A DNA stretch of 64,000 bases from Deinococcus sp. HSC-46F16 (GCF_024171495.1 NZ_JALJZW010000003.1:13501-77500), one strand, 5' to 3'. Shown: positions 19,096 to 28,907, numbered from the stretch's first letter. Numbers and translations are program-made. Notes: generated from the letters alone by a model not told the origin.

Positions 19096-20427
19096 TCAGG
19101 AGGGGAAGGGGCGGGGGGAGGCCGGGGAACGGGCCAGCGCGAGCGCCAGCGTGAGGGACAGCAGCGGCAGAAAGGACCCGAAGGCCGAGTTGGGATAGAA
19201 GGTGTCGGTGGTGATGGCCGTGAGCCACAGCGCCGCGAGCAGGTGGGTGCCCACCCCGGCCGCGTGGGTTCCGGCCCGCCGCAGCCGCGTGAACAGCAGC
19301 CCGAACAGCAGCCCCAGCACGGTCAAGCCCGCCAGGCCCGTCTCGTACAGCACCTGAAGGGGCAGCAGGTGGGCGTACGACCCCAGGTTGCCCACCCCCG
19401 AGCCGAATCCGCTGCCGATCAGCAGCCGCAGCGGCTCGGCCGACAGGGCGTCCAGATACGCCGTCCAGATGTCGGTGCGCCCGGCGAGGTTCCCGGCCTC
19501 GGTGGCTTCCAGCAGGGTGGACTGCCGGGAGACGAGGTCGCCGAGTTCGGCCCCCAGCCAGGGCGTCGCGGCCACTGCCCCGGCGGCCAGCGCGGTCAGG
19601 GCCAGGGTCGCCAGCACGGGCGTGCGGAAGCCCTGGAGCAGCACGAACAGCGCCGCCCCCGCGAAGCCCGCCCGCGACCCCGACAGAAAGGACGCCACCA
19701 GAATGCTTCCCAGCACCAGCGGGGTCCAGCGCCCCGGCCGCAGCAGCAGCGCCAGTGCTCCGGCCAGCAGCACCATCGCCGCGACGTGCCCGTGGTTGTA
19801 GCCGATACTTCCCAGGCCCTGCTCGTAGTGGCGGTAAAAGCCCTCCCACGGCCCGGCGACCCCCTGACCGCGCGGCAGCACCTGCCCCAGCGTGTCCGGC
19901 AGGGTGCCGGAGAAGGTGGTCCACACCACGCCCCCCACCATCAGCCCGAAGGAGAGCAGCGCGGCCGTGCCCCAGCGCCGCCGGGTCGCCGCAAAGGCCG
20001 GGTCAGACAGCGGCAGCCGCGACATCAGCCAAAAGGCGGCCAGCGTCTGCGCCAGCTTGTAGAGCTGAAAGAGCCCGAAGGGCAGGGCCGCGCCCAGTCC
20101 GGGGTCACGCAGCACCAGCAGCAGCACGAAGGACAGCAGGCACAGCGCCCCGATCACCAGCAGCGCCTGCCACACGGCGCGGTGCTCCGGCGCGGGCGGG
20201 CGGCGGTAGCCCAGGCCCAGCCCCAGCGCCGCCCACAGCAGCAGGTCGGCGAGGCTGGGCCACAGCGCCCAGCTCGGTCCGGCGGCCAGCAGCGGCGGCC
20301 CGAAAAACTGCACCAACACGTAGGCCCCCAGCAGCCCGGCGACCGCCCGCTCCAGCAGCGGGGCGAGCAGGGGCGCCGGGACTGGGGCCGGGGCCGCCCG
20401 CCGGGAGCTGGGCACCTCCAGGCTCAC
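19096..20427 (-). CDS. O-antigen ligase / Wzy-type polymerase family membrane protein
   Basis: A 443-residue polytopic membrane protein with about ten or more hydrophobic segments. The signature of the O-antigen ligase/polymerase family is a large loop between late helices: GSIGYNHGHVAAMVLLAG, then SFLSGSRAGFAGAALFVLLQG with the conserved GSRAG-type arginine, then GRTDIWTAYLDAL and GFGSGVGNLG. It probably polymerises or ligates the exported repeat unit at the outer face of the membrane. The GTG start overlaps the stop of the upstream glycosyltransferase (GTGA at 20424-20427). Polymerase versus ligase cannot be decided from sequence alone; with a Wzx-like flippase and a Wzc-like kinase nearby, Wzy is the more natural role. 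Confidence 0.84.
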   Translation of the reverse strand: MSLEVPSSRRAAPAPVPAPLLAPLLERAVAGLLGAYVLVQFFGPPLLAAGPSWALWPSLADLLLWAALGLGLGYRRPPAPEHRAVWQALLVIGALCLLSFVLLLVLRDPGLGAALPFGLFQLYKLAQTLAAFWLMSRLPLSDPAFAATRRRWGTAALLSFGLMVGGVVWTTFSGTLPDTLGQVLPRGQGVAGPWEGFYRHYEQGLGSIGYNHGHVAAMVLLAGALALLLRPGRWTPLVLGSILVASFLSGSRAGFAGAALFVLLQGFRTPVLATLALTALAAGAVAATPWLGAELGDLVSRQSTLLEATEAGNLAGRTDIWTAYLDALSAEPLRLLIGSGFGSGVGNLGSYAHLLPLQVLYETGLAGLTVLGLLFGLLFTRLRRAGTHAAGVGTHLLAALWLTAITTDTFYPNSAFGSFLPLLSLTLALALARSPASPRPFPS

Positions 20428-21584
20428 CGGGGGCCGCCCCCCGCCCCCGCCTCCTGCACGGCCTGCGCGTAAAAGGCCAGCAGCTCCCGCGAGGTCCGGG
20501 CGACATCGAAGTCGAGCGCCTCTGGCACGGCCCGGCCCCGCGCGAGGGCACGGGCGACCGCGTCGGCCCAGGCCTCCCCGCCCGCCTCCAGGTCCAGCAC
20601 CTCGACCGCCTCCAGCCGCATCCGGGGATCAAGCGGCACTCCCCGCGACACCACTGCCGGGAGGCCCGCCGCCTGCGCCTCCAGCAGCGCGAGGCTCAGG
20701 CCCTCGGTGAGCGACGGGAACACGAAGGCGTCCATCGCCCACAGCAGCCCCGGCACGTCGGGCCGCGAGCCGGTCAGGTGCACCCGGTCTTCCAGGCCCA
20801 GCTCGCGCACCCGCGCCCCCACGCGGGACCGCTCCGGCCCGTCCCCAACCAGCAGCAGCCGCGCCGGGCCGTGCCGCCGCAGGTACGCCGCGAACACGTC
20901 CAGCAAGAAGAGGTGGTTTTTCTGGGGCCGGAACTGCCCGACGTGCCCGATCACCGCCTCGCCCGGCGGCAGGCCCAGCTCGCGGCGCAGGTGCTCTGCA
21001 CCGCCCCGCGCCCCCCGCACCGCCTCCAGATTCACCCCCAGGGTGACCAGCCGGGTGCCCCGCTCCCGCCAGCCTGGGCCGAAGAGGGCGGCGGCGGCCT
21101 CCGCACTCACCGCGAGGCGGTGGGTCACGCCCGATTCCAGCGCGGCCCGCATGCCCCGCAGGTACAGGCGGCGGCCCCGCCCGGCGGCCGCGTCCCCGCG
21201 CCGGGAATCCAGGTGGCTGGTCGCGGCCCGCACCGGCACCCCGGCCAGCCGCGCCGCGAGCAGCGCCAGCCCCCCGAAGTGGTGGATATGGCTGTGCACC
21301 ACGTCGTAGGGGCCGTGCTCGCGCAGGTGCCGCCACAGCGCCGCGAGAAAGGCGAGGGGGCGGCCGGTGGGGGGCGCGTGAAAGGCCCGACCCCCCAGCC
21401 CCCACACCTGCCGGTCAAGGTCGCCGGGTCGGGGGTCGGGCGAGACCACCAGCACGTCCATGCGGGCCTCGGACCCCGGCACCTGCGCGAGGAGATTGAC
21501 CAGCCAGCTCTCGATGCCGCCCCGGTCCAGCGTGCCGGTGAGGTGCAGGATGCGCAGGGGCTTGGGATGGGACGCTGTATTCAT
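20424..21584 (-). CDS. GT4-type glycosyltransferase
   Basis: A 386-residue GT-B enzyme. The N-terminus ILHLTGTLDRGGIESWLVNLL and VVHSHIHHFGGLALLAARLAG are typical of GT4 enzymes of capsule and O-antigen loci. The C-terminal domain has IGHVGQFRPQKNHLFLLDVF, LLLVGDGPERSRVGARVRELG and the donor EX7E region PSLTEGLSLALLEAQAAGLP. The frame extends upstream to 22238, but the ATG at 21584 has an AGGAG site 6 nt before it and overlaps the flippase stop (ATGA), fixing the start. It is cotranscribed with the flippase and the polymerase. Sugar specificity unknown. Confidence 0.88.
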   Translation of the reverse strand: MNTASHPKPLRILHLTGTLDRGGIESWLVNLLAQVPGSEARMDVLVVSPDPRPGDLDRQVWGLGGRAFHAPPTGRPLAFLAALWRHLREHGPYDVVHSHIHHFGGLALLAARLAGVPVRAATSHLDSRRGDAAAGRGRRLYLRGMRAALESGVTHRLAVSAEAAAALFGPGWRERGTRLVTLGVNLEAVRGARGGAEHLRRELGLPPGEAVIGHVGQFRPQKNHLFLLDVFAAYLRRHGPARLLLVGDGPERSRVGARVRELGLEDRVHLTGSRPDVPGLLWAMDAFVFPSLTEGLSLALLEAQAAGLPAVVSRGVPLDPRMRLEAVEVLDLEAGGEAWADAVARALARGRAVPEALDFDVARTSRELLAFYAQAVQEAGAGGGPR

Positions 21585-22864
21585 GGGTCTCCTGAAACGG
21601 GGGCCGGACCAGCCCGCAGCGCCCCCGCCACGATCAGCCCGCTGCCCGCGAGCTGCGCCCCGGCCCCGATGAGTCCGGCGAAGGCCGCCCCCATCACGCC
21701 GTACGGGGGAATCAGCCACGCGCAGGCGAGGGCCAGAAGGACGGTGACGGCCGCGAAGAGGGGCAGTTGCTCGCGGAAGCGCCGCGCCGCCGTGACCGCG
21801 AAGCCCGCGCAGGAGGCGAGGTAACTCAGCGCCCCGCCCAGCGTGAGCCACAGAAAGGCCCGGCCCTCGGCCGCGTAGTCGGGGCCGTACAGCAGGCCCA
21901 GCAGCGGCCCCCCCGCGACCGCCGCGAGCAGGGTCAGTCCGCCCCCGAAGGCCGCCGCCGCGCCCACGAGCCCCAGCGTGAGCCGCACGAAGCCCGCCCG
22001 CTGCCCGGTGGCGAACAGGTGCGAGAGCCGCGTGGTCAGGGCGGTGCCCAGCGCCACCACGACGATGCTCCCCGCCGCCGTGACGTAACTCAGGGCCGAA
22101 TACACGCCCACCGCCGCGCTGCCGTGCGCGTGTTCCAGAAACAGCCGGGGCAGCGTGCTGCCCAGCGACACCAGTCCCATCACCACGCCCAGCGGCAGCG
22201 CGAGCCGGGGCAACCCGGCCGGAATGTGCCGGGTCCACCAGCCTCCCGGCGCCAGCCGCCGCGCGAGCGGGAGGTCATGCACGAGCAGCACGGCCAGGCC
22301 CGCCAGCGCGACTCCGGCGGCCCCCAGCGTCACGCTTCCCGTCGCGGCGAACAGCGCTGCCAGCAGTCCCAGCCCCAAAACCCCGCGCAGCATGGTCGAG
22401 CGCGACACCCAGTCCAGCCGTTCGTGCCGCTGCATCAGCCCGTAGGTCACGTCGCTCAGGCCCTCGAGCGCCTTGGCAGCCCCCAGCCACAAGATCACAC
22501 CCGCCGCCCGCGGATACAGCGCCGCGAGCCCGGCCGTGATCGCCAGGGCCAGCAGCATGGTCAGCGCCCGCAGGCTGAAATACTGCCCGAACGGCCGGGC
22601 CTCGCCCGCGTCGGTGGCCTGCACGCTGCGCAGTTGCAATCCCAGCAGCAGGTAAAGGGGATTGACCAGCCCCAGCCCCAGCGCGTACTGCCCGACGGCC
22701 TCCGGGTTGCCCAGCCGCGCGAGCAGCGCCACCACCGCCCACTGCGCCGCCGCGGAGGTGCCTTGCCCCAGCACCGTCCAGACCACCCCCGCCCGCAGCC
22801 CCACCGGGCGGGGAGTCGCCGGGGGCGGGGCCAGACGGGGTGGGGGGGAAGGGGAGGTCGGCAT
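21581..22864 (-). CDS. Wzx-like polysaccharide flippase (MOP superfamily)
   Basis: A 427-residue integral membrane protein with 12-14 hydrophobic segments, resembling oligosaccharide flippases that move lipid-linked repeat units across the inner membrane. Typical stretches are AGVVWTVLGQGTSAAAQWAVV at the N-terminus, GNPEAVGQYALGLGLVNPLYL, and LYGPDYAAEGRAFLWLTLGG in the second half. The frame reaches 22936, but the ATG at 22864 (MPTSPSPPPRL) is the last start before the first helix. A TATCTT box (22885-22880) 15 nt upstream could be its -10. First gene of the minus-strand glycosyltransferase operon, divergent from the LCP gene. Confidence 0.83.
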   Translation of the reverse strand: MPTSPSPPPRLAPPPATPRPVGLRAGVVWTVLGQGTSAAAQWAVVALLARLGNPEAVGQYALGLGLVNPLYLLLGLQLRSVQATDAGEARPFGQYFSLRALTMLLALAITAGLAALYPRAAGVILWLGAAKALEGLSDVTYGLMQRHERLDWVSRSTMLRGVLGLGLLAALFAATGSVTLGAAGVALAGLAVLLVHDLPLARRLAPGGWWTRHIPAGLPRLALPLGVVMGLVSLGSTLPRLFLEHAHGSAAVGVYSALSYVTAAGSIVVVALGTALTTRLSHLFATGQRAGFVRLTLGLVGAAAAFGGGLTLLAAVAGGPLLGLLYGPDYAAEGRAFLWLTLGGALSYLASCAGFAVTAARRFREQLPLFAAVTVLLALACAWLIPPYGVMGAAFAGLIGAGAQLAGSGLIVAGALRAGPAPVSGDP

Positions 22865-22953
22865 GAACGGACTCGGTGCAAGATACCCCGGCCCTGCCGC
22901 CGGGGGACACCACCAGGGGGCGGGGGCCGCAGGCACGCGCTCCCGCCCCCGGC

Positions 22954-22959
22954 TATAGT
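22954..22959 (+). promoter_or_regulatory. -10 box TATAGT of the LCP gene, leaderless
   Basis: TATAGT ends 6 nt before the ATG at 22966; the six bases between are TCCCCC, so there is no room for a ribosome site. Confidence 0.6.
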
Positions 22960-22965
22960 TCCCCC

Positions 22966-24297
22966 ATGCGCCGCCGCTGGCTGATCGGAACCGTGCTGCT
23001 GGCCCTGGCGGCCGGGGGTGGGGGCTACCTCTACCTCACCCACGAGCGGGTCTCGGCAGTGGGGCAGGTGGTCTACCACGAACTCGACGGCGACGGCCTG
23101 CCGCCCCCGGCCGGGGTGCTCGACGATCCTGTCTTCGCGGACCTGCCGCCCCCCGACCCGGACCGCCCCGTCTCGCTGGGCCGCTACCTGCCCCCGGAGC
23201 CGGAGGCGCAAGCGGCACCGGAGCCGGACCCCCCACCTGCGCCGCCCGCCCGAACGGCGGCCCCCGAGCCTGTGCCCCCTCCGGCACGGGAGGAGGCCCC
23301 GGTGCCGCCCGCCCCGTCTCCGGCGCCGGAGCCTGCCCCGGCCCCCAAGGCCAAGCCCGAGCCGACGCCGGTCCCGCAGCAGCCCGAGCCCGCCGCGCCT
23401 CCCGCGCCTGCCCCGGAACCCAGTTCCGCGCCGGTCCCGGCGCCCCGCTCCAGCCCGGCGTCCGCTCCGGCCGCCCAGGTGGCCCCGGCCCCCCGTCCGG
23501 CTCCGGCCCCGCGTGCCCAGACCCCGGCGACCTCGCCTGCGTCTCCCCCGGTCGCGCCGCGCTGGTTCAACGACCGGCTGGAGACGACTGCTCGGCTGCA
23601 CCTGCTGCTGATCGGCACCGACCACGAGGAACTGGGGGGCGGCCGGGGCGACGTGCTGCTGGTGCTGACCCTCGACCCGGTGGAGCGGCAGCTCACGCTC
23701 CTCAGCGTGCCGCGCGACACGCGGGTCAACCTGCCGGGCCACGGGCTGGTCAAGATCAACGCGGCCTACGCCTACGGCGGCGCCCGGCTTCAGACCGAGG
23801 CCATCGAGCGCTTCTTGGGGCTGCCGATGGACAAGTACGTGGAGATCAGCCTGGGGGGCTTTCGCCGCGCCATCGACGAGGTCGGCGGCGTGACCGTCAA
23901 CCCGCCCTTCGCCTTTACGCTCGACGGCCAGAGCTTCACGCCGGGGCCGGTGCGCCTGAGCGGCGAGCAGGCCCTTGCCTACGCCCGCATGCGCAAGCAG
24001 GACCCGCGCGGCGACCTCGGGCGCAATGCCCGGCAGCAGGAGGTCGTCCGCCGCCTGATGGCCGAACTCGGGGAGCGCTCGACCGGGGAACTCCAGGCGC
24101 TGCTCGAGCGCCTTCAGGGAGACCTGCGCACCAACTTCTCGCCCACCGAGGTGGTGCGGCTGCGCACCCGGCACAGCTACCTCACCGAGCGGCAGCGGAC
24201 CGAGGCGGTGCGCGGGGTGAACCGCAAGATTGGGGGCGTGTGGTACTACGTCGTCTCCGACGCCGAACGGCGCCGATTGCACCTGGAGCTGCGCTAG
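22966..24297 (+). CDS. LytR-CpsA-Psr (LCP) family protein with long Pro/Ala-rich linker
   Basis: A 443-residue membrane-anchored protein of the family that transfers lipid-linked glycopolymers to peptidoglycan. It has an N-terminal membrane helix (WLIGTVLLALAAGGGGYLYL, about 5-24). A disordered linker rich in Pro, Ala and Glu covers about residues 70-200, and the LCP catalytic domain follows. In that domain I see LHLLLIGTDHEE, RGDVLLVLTLDP, SVPRDTRVNLPGHG with the conserved PRD-R, KINAAYAYGG and EQALAYARMRKQDPRGDLGRNARQQ. The ATG at 22966 is chosen because the TATAGT box is 6 nt away and the signal anchor begins there. Divergent from the flippase operon, it probably attaches the exopolysaccharide made by this block to the cell wall. 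Confidence 0.9.
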   Translation: MRRRWLIGTVLLALAAGGGGYLYLTHERVSAVGQVVYHELDGDGLPPPAGVLDDPVFADLPPPDPDRPVSLGRYLPPEPEAQAAPEPDPPPAPPARTAAPEPVPPPAREEAPVPPAPSPAPEPAPAPKAKPEPTPVPQQPEPAAPPAPAPEPSSAPVPAPRSSPASAPAAQVAPAPRPAPAPRAQTPATSPASPPVAPRWFNDRLETTARLHLLLIGTDHEELGGGRGDVLLVLTLDPVERQLTLLSVPRDTRVNLPGHGLVKINAAYAYGGARLQTEAIERFLGLPMDKYVEISLGGFRRAIDEVGGVTVNPPFAFTLDGQSFTPGPVRLSGEQALAYARMRKQDPRGDLGRNARQQEVVRRLMAELGERSTGELQALLERLQGDLRTNFSPTEVVRLRTRHSYLTERQRTEAVRGVNRKIGGVWYYVVSDAERRRLHLELR

Positions 24298-24326
24298 GGC
24301 GGGCCGGGTGGAGTCAGCGCCCGCCC
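24297..24326. terminator. GC-rich hairpin between convergent LCP and lipoprotein genes
   Basis: Perfect 8-bp inverted repeat GGGCGGGC (24297-24304) and GCCCGCCC (24319-24326) with a 14-nt loop, overlapping the ends of both convergent genes. There is no T-run on either side, so termination is plausible but unproven. Confidence 0.4.
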
Positions 24327-25501
24327 AGCCGGTAGGCCACGACCTGCAGGGGCGCGAGCTGGCCGCTGACCTGCCCCCCGCGCCGGGTCAGGGCCGAGCC
24401 CTGGCCCGCCAGGGCCTGCCAGCCGCCCGGCACCCCGGACAGCGAGACGCGGACCGTCTGCGCCTTGGTGCGGCTGTTGTTCAGCGCGAGCAGGAAGTTC
24501 CCGCCGCGCCCCCGCAGCAGCACGACCACGGGCCGCCCCGCGTTGCCGTCGCTGAGTTCCTGGCGCTCGCCGTCAAGCAGGGCGGGGGAGAGCTGGGCGA
24601 TCTCGCCCGCCAGGGTCCCGGCGGCCCGCCACAGCCGGGGCTCGCGGGACAGGTCGACCTCGCTGGAGCGGTAGGCGTAGTACACGATGCCCTTGACCCC
24701 CGCCATCAGCGCCTGATAGGTCATGTTGCGCAGCTCGGCCTCGGTGGGCAGCGGCCCATCCCCCCAGGCAAAGGTCTGGAGGTTGGCGACCGGCACGCTG
24801 CGCCGCGCCAGGGCGCTCTGCACCGCTGAGCGCATCACCCGGTAGGTCACCGCGATGTCGTCGTTTCCGACCGGGTAGCTCTGGTTGCCCACCATGTCCG
24901 ACACGCCGAAATAGGCCGTCTCGGGCCGGTCATAGGCCACCGACAGGCTGATGTAGGTCAACTTCTCCGGGGACAGGGCCTTGAACTGGGCGTGCCGTCG
25001 CCGCACCTCCTCGGGCCTCACGAGGGCGTTGCTGTCGTCGGCGAGCTTGAAGCCCAGCACTGCGGGGTGGTGCCCCACCCGCCGCACGGCGGCGTCGCCC
25101 AGGCCGTAGCTCAGGACATAGACCCCCTGCTGTTGGGCAGCGTTCAGCGTCTGTTCGAAGTCGCTCACGTCGCGGTCGTTGATGGGCTCGGTGACCATCA
25201 GGTTGAAGCCCGCCTCGCTCAGGCGCCGCAGGTCCTCGCGCCGCCCCTGGATGGTGCCGCCCCCCGCCCACGACACGTGGTAAAAGCCCAGCGGAAAAAA
25301 GGGCCGCCCTTCCACCAGCACGGTGCCGTCCGGCCGGTGCCCGATCTCGGTCGACGGCCGGGACAGCAGGGTGGGGTCGGGGGCCAGCCGCGCCGGCGCC
25401 GCGGGCGCCCCGCCCCTTCCCGCGCCCGTCACCTGGGTGATCAGCGCGCAGCCACTCACCGTGCCCACCAGCAGCGCGGACGCGATCAGACGTTTCCACA
25501 T
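24314..25501 (-). CDS. Lipoprotein with glycosyl-hydrolase-like TIM-barrel region
   Basis: A 395-residue exported lipoprotein. The signal peptide LIASALLVGTVSGC ends in a lipobox with the acylated Cys near residue 18, followed by a Pro/Ala-rich spacer. The folded part starts GHRPDGTVLVEGRPFFPLGFYHVSW and continues with LRRLSEAGFNLMVTEPINDRD, VLSYGLGDAAVRRVGHHPAVLG and a C-terminal sandwich-like domain (NFLLALNNSRTKAQTVRVSL). This resembles the 'respond with name-your-own barrel' pattern of GH2/GH42-like beta-glycosidase relatives, but I do not see a certain pair of catalytic acids. In context it may trim or bind the exopolysaccharide. The ATG at 25501 has a TAGGGT box 7 nt upstream. Confidence 0.65.
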   Translation of the reverse strand: MWKRLIASALLVGTVSGCALITQVTGAGRGGAPAAPARLAPDPTLLSRPSTEIGHRPDGTVLVEGRPFFPLGFYHVSWAGGGTIQGRREDLRRLSEAGFNLMVTEPINDRDVSDFEQTLNAAQQQGVYVLSYGLGDAAVRRVGHHPAVLGFKLADDSNALVRPEEVRRRHAQFKALSPEKLTYISLSVAYDRPETAYFGVSDMVGNQSYPVGNDDIAVTYRVMRSAVQSALARRSVPVANLQTFAWGDGPLPTEAELRNMTYQALMAGVKGIVYYAYRSSEVDLSREPRLWRAAGTLAGEIAQLSPALLDGERQELSDGNAGRPVVVLLRGRGGNFLLALNNSRTKAQTVRVSLSGVPGGWQALAGQGSALTRRGGQVSGQLAPLQVVAYRLGGR

Positions 25502-25508
25502 GGCTGTT

Positions 25509-25514
25509 ACCCTA
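25509..25514 (-). promoter_or_regulatory. -10 box TAGGGT of the lipoprotein gene, leaderless
   Basis: On the minus strand TAGGGT lies 7 nt before the ATG at 25501. Confidence 0.5.
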
Positions 25515-25609
25515 AGACGCCTTCATGAGCCGGGGTGAGACGGTGGGGGTTCCGGTGGGGCACTGGAACCTCCCGGCATGGCCCCCCACCCTGCCTGCGT
25601 TGTGCGGTG

Positions 25610-26497
25610 CTAGAGGCGCTGCACTGCGGACGGGTCGATCACGCCCCGCCCCAGCAGGTGCAGGGCCGCGAGGTTGCCGCGCAGTCGCCCCCGGCGGTCG
25701 GTGGCCGCGTGGGTGACCCGCAACCGGCGGTCAAGGCCCAGCAGGCTCAGCACGTTGAGCCCCAGCGACAGCCCGATCAGGCGCAGGCATTCGGGACCGG
25801 GAATGGCCCGCTTGCTCGCCCACAGGTACACCGGATTCATGACCTGCGCGAAACCCAGCCGCGGTTCCGACATGCGTCCAGACGGGGTGCTGAGGTGAAT
25901 CAGGCGTCCGCCGCTGTAGTCCACCGTCCGGCCCCACCGCGAGAGCCGGGCGCCGAAATCGAGGTCTTCCAGGTAGGCGTACAGGGCGAGCCGTTCATCA
26001 AAACGGGTCGCCTGGGCCGGAGCCGTGCGGGCCACCATGTTGCAGCCGTACAGGCCCAGCCGGGAGCGCACGGGAGGCGGCGGAACGGACCACGCCTTTA
26101 AAATCTCTCGCGCCCGCTCACGCGGCAGCAGCCCCTCCTCGGCGCGGTCGAGCACCGGCACGGCGCTGAAGCCGGTCACGTCGGGGTGGATCACCAGGAA
26201 ACCTTCGGCCCGCCGCAGGTAGTCCGGGGCGAGCTCCACGTCGTCGTCGAAAAAGACCACCGCCCCGGAGTCGGCCGAGAGGTGGTCGAGGGCACAGTTG
26301 CGCTGCCGGGGAATGCCGGGCGCCGAGAACAGCACCCGCAGCCCCGGCCGCTCCCGCACGCCCTCCGGGAGGTCGGCTTCCTGGGTTACGACGATGAGCA
26401 GCTCGTCCGGGGCGCGGGTCTGCCGCTCCAGGGACGCCAGCGTTCCAGCCAGAATCTCCGGGCGGCCCTTGCTGACGATGACGACAGAGATGAACAC
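25610..26497 (-). CDS. GT2-type glycosyltransferase
   Basis: A 295-residue inverting GT-A glycosyltransferase. It starts FISVVIVSKGRPEILAGTLASL, with the donor-site acidic motif VVFFDDDVELAPDYL (DxD-like) near residues 80-94, PGIPRQRNCALDHL before it, and ALYAYLEDLDFGARLSRWG, the likely catalytic ED of the family, near residue 190. GTG start at 26497 with an AAGGAG ribosome site 5 nt upstream. It follows the lipoprotein gene region on the same strand (109 nt away) and completes the polysaccharide block. The 112 nt between it and the lipoprotein gene hold nothing else I recognise. Confidence 0.88.
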   Translation of the reverse strand: MFISVVIVSKGRPEILAGTLASLERQTRAPDELLIVVTQEADLPEGVRERPGLRVLFSAPGIPRQRNCALDHLSADSGAVVFFDDDVELAPDYLRRAEGFLVIHPDVTGFSAVPVLDRAEEGLLPRERAREILKAWSVPPPPVRSRLGLYGCNMVARTAPAQATRFDERLALYAYLEDLDFGARLSRWGRTVDYSGGRLIHLSTPSGRMSEPRLGFAQVMNPVYLWASKRAIPGPECLRLIGLSLGLNVLSLLGLDRRLRVTHAATDRRGRLRGNLAALHLLGRGVIDPSAVQRL

Positions 26498-26948
26498 TGA
26501 TGCTCCTTGGGAATTCGGCGGTGGGAAAGCGCCGTCAGTCTAGCCCCGTGGAAAGCCGCCTCATGGGCGGCCCACCCCGGCGGGGGGACCGGCGAGTGTG
26601 CCGCGTGTGGGCCGTTCCCGCCCGCAACGCCTGCGCGAGGTCCGCGCCGGAGAGCCGCTGGGAGTCCATGGCGAGGTGGTGTATCCCCGGAGGGTATGCG
26701 CCTGAGAACCTTAGGGGAATATGGGCAGGAGTGAAGTTCCCCTGTCCTGAGCGCCCCACACCGAGGGTGTTGGTTCCCGCCGCCCGTGCCCTTCCCTGGC
26801 CGAACACGAGGAGCACGGGGCCTCACGGCGGGTCGACCCTGGGCCGAACTGCGGACCTCAGGCTGGCCTTTGCTACCCTGGGGGGGTATATTGGGCCTCA
26901 GCTACCGGCGCTGACGTCCCCCGTTCTTTCCTTTCGGCAAGGAGTCTC
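26498..26948. other. Intergenic region with operator and an inverted repeat
   Basis: 451 nt between the GT2 gene and the CsoR-type gene. It holds the repressor operator at 26874-26888 and an unexplained inverted repeat, AGGGGAA (26713-26719) and TTCCCCT (26737-26743), seven perfect base pairs with a 17-nt loop. Open frames across it (for example 26500-26952) have no start signal and no recognisable product, so I do not call a gene. Confidence 0.5.
26874..26892 (+). promoter_or_regulatory. CsoR-family operator overlapping a -10 box
   Basis: TACCC (26874-26878), five bases, GGGTA (26884-26888): the TACCC-N-GGGTA pattern with a G-tract centre used by CsoR-family repressors. The right arm runs into TATATT (26887-26892), a good -10 box, so binding would block transcription of the repressor gene 56 nt downstream. 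Autoregulation is inferred. Confidence 0.7.
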
Positions 26949-27221
26949 ATGACCCCCACCCCTGCTCCCCTGAGTGCCACCGACGAAAAGGTCCTCAACC
27001 GCCTGCGCCGCATCGAGGGTCAGGTGCGCGGCCTCCAGCGCATGATCGAGGAAGGCCGCGACTGCCACGACATCTTGACCCTGCTGTCGGGCATCCGCAG
27101 TGCGCTGGACGCCACGGGCGACACGATTCTGGAGCAGTACGCCTCGGGCTGCCGCGCCCACCCGGATCAGCCCATCACCCCGCAGGACGTGGTGCGGGCG
27201 GTCAAGCTGCTGCGGGGGTAA
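26949..27221 (+). CDS. CsoR/CstR-family metal- or sulfur-sensing repressor
   Basis: A 90-residue all-helical repressor of the DUF156 family: KVLNRLRRIEGQVRGLQRMIEEGRDCHDILT at residues 14-44 is the family signature. Conserved cysteines are Cys39 and Cys68. The position four residues before the second Cys, which is the Cu-ligand His in CsoR, is Tyr64 here. A Cys-Cys pair without that His fits the persulfide-sensing CstR branch better than a Cu(I) sensor, although the family must be checked by phylogeny. AAGGAG ribosome site 6 nt before the ATG. Its own operator lies upstream; the aldehyde dehydrogenase gene 67 nt downstream has a separate promoter. Confidence 0.88.
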   Translation: MTPTPAPLSATDEKVLNRLRRIEGQVRGLQRMIEEGRDCHDILTLLSGIRSALDATGDTILEQYASGCRAHPDQPITPQDVVRAVKLLRG

Positions 27222-27276
27222 GGGCCATCGGGCCGAAGGTGGATGCGGGGCGCCCACGCCTCATGGTCACCCGCCG

Positions 27277-27282
27277 TACAGT
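27277..27282 (+). promoter_or_regulatory. -10 box TACAGT of the aldehyde dehydrogenase gene, leaderless
   Basis: TACAGT ends 6 nt before the ATG at 27289; no ribosome site is present. Confidence 0.55.
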
Positions 27283-27288
27283 GACCCC

Positions 27289-28716
<1,428 letters not shown>

Positions 28717-28838
28717 AGGCCCTGGGAGCCGCGCTGGGCGGGGGTCAATGGGGGTGGTCGGCCTTAAACGTGACTTAATGAACTTTCCGAAAATACCGTT
28801 CAGCACGACATTTTTCGGTGGGGCACCTTGTCAAATGC

Positions 28839-28888
28839 GTGCTGGAGGGGCTGTTTGACCCATACCCCCCCTTTTCGCCTTCCAGCAC
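28839..28888 (+). promoter_or_regulatory. Perfect inverted repeat just upstream of the HU gene
   Basis: GTGCTGGA (28839-28846) and TCCAGCAC (28881-28888), eight perfect base pairs separated by 34 nt, ending 19 nt before the HU ATG. A further imperfect pair, CCGAAAAT (28787-28794) and ATTTTTCGG (28810-28818), lies upstream. They may form a leader hairpin or a protein-binding site controlling HU; no -10/-35 pair could be fixed. Confidence 0.45.
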
Positions 28889-28907
28889 ATATGTCATGCT
28901 GCACGCC

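Noticed and set aside
26500..26952. 150-codon frame in the gap before the CsoR-type gene
   Set aside because: No start signal, no recognisable product, and it runs through the operator and promoter.
28887..28903. Possible radiation/desiccation response motif before HU
   Set aside because: Only the left half (TATGTCAT) resembles the 17-bp palindrome; the right half does not match.
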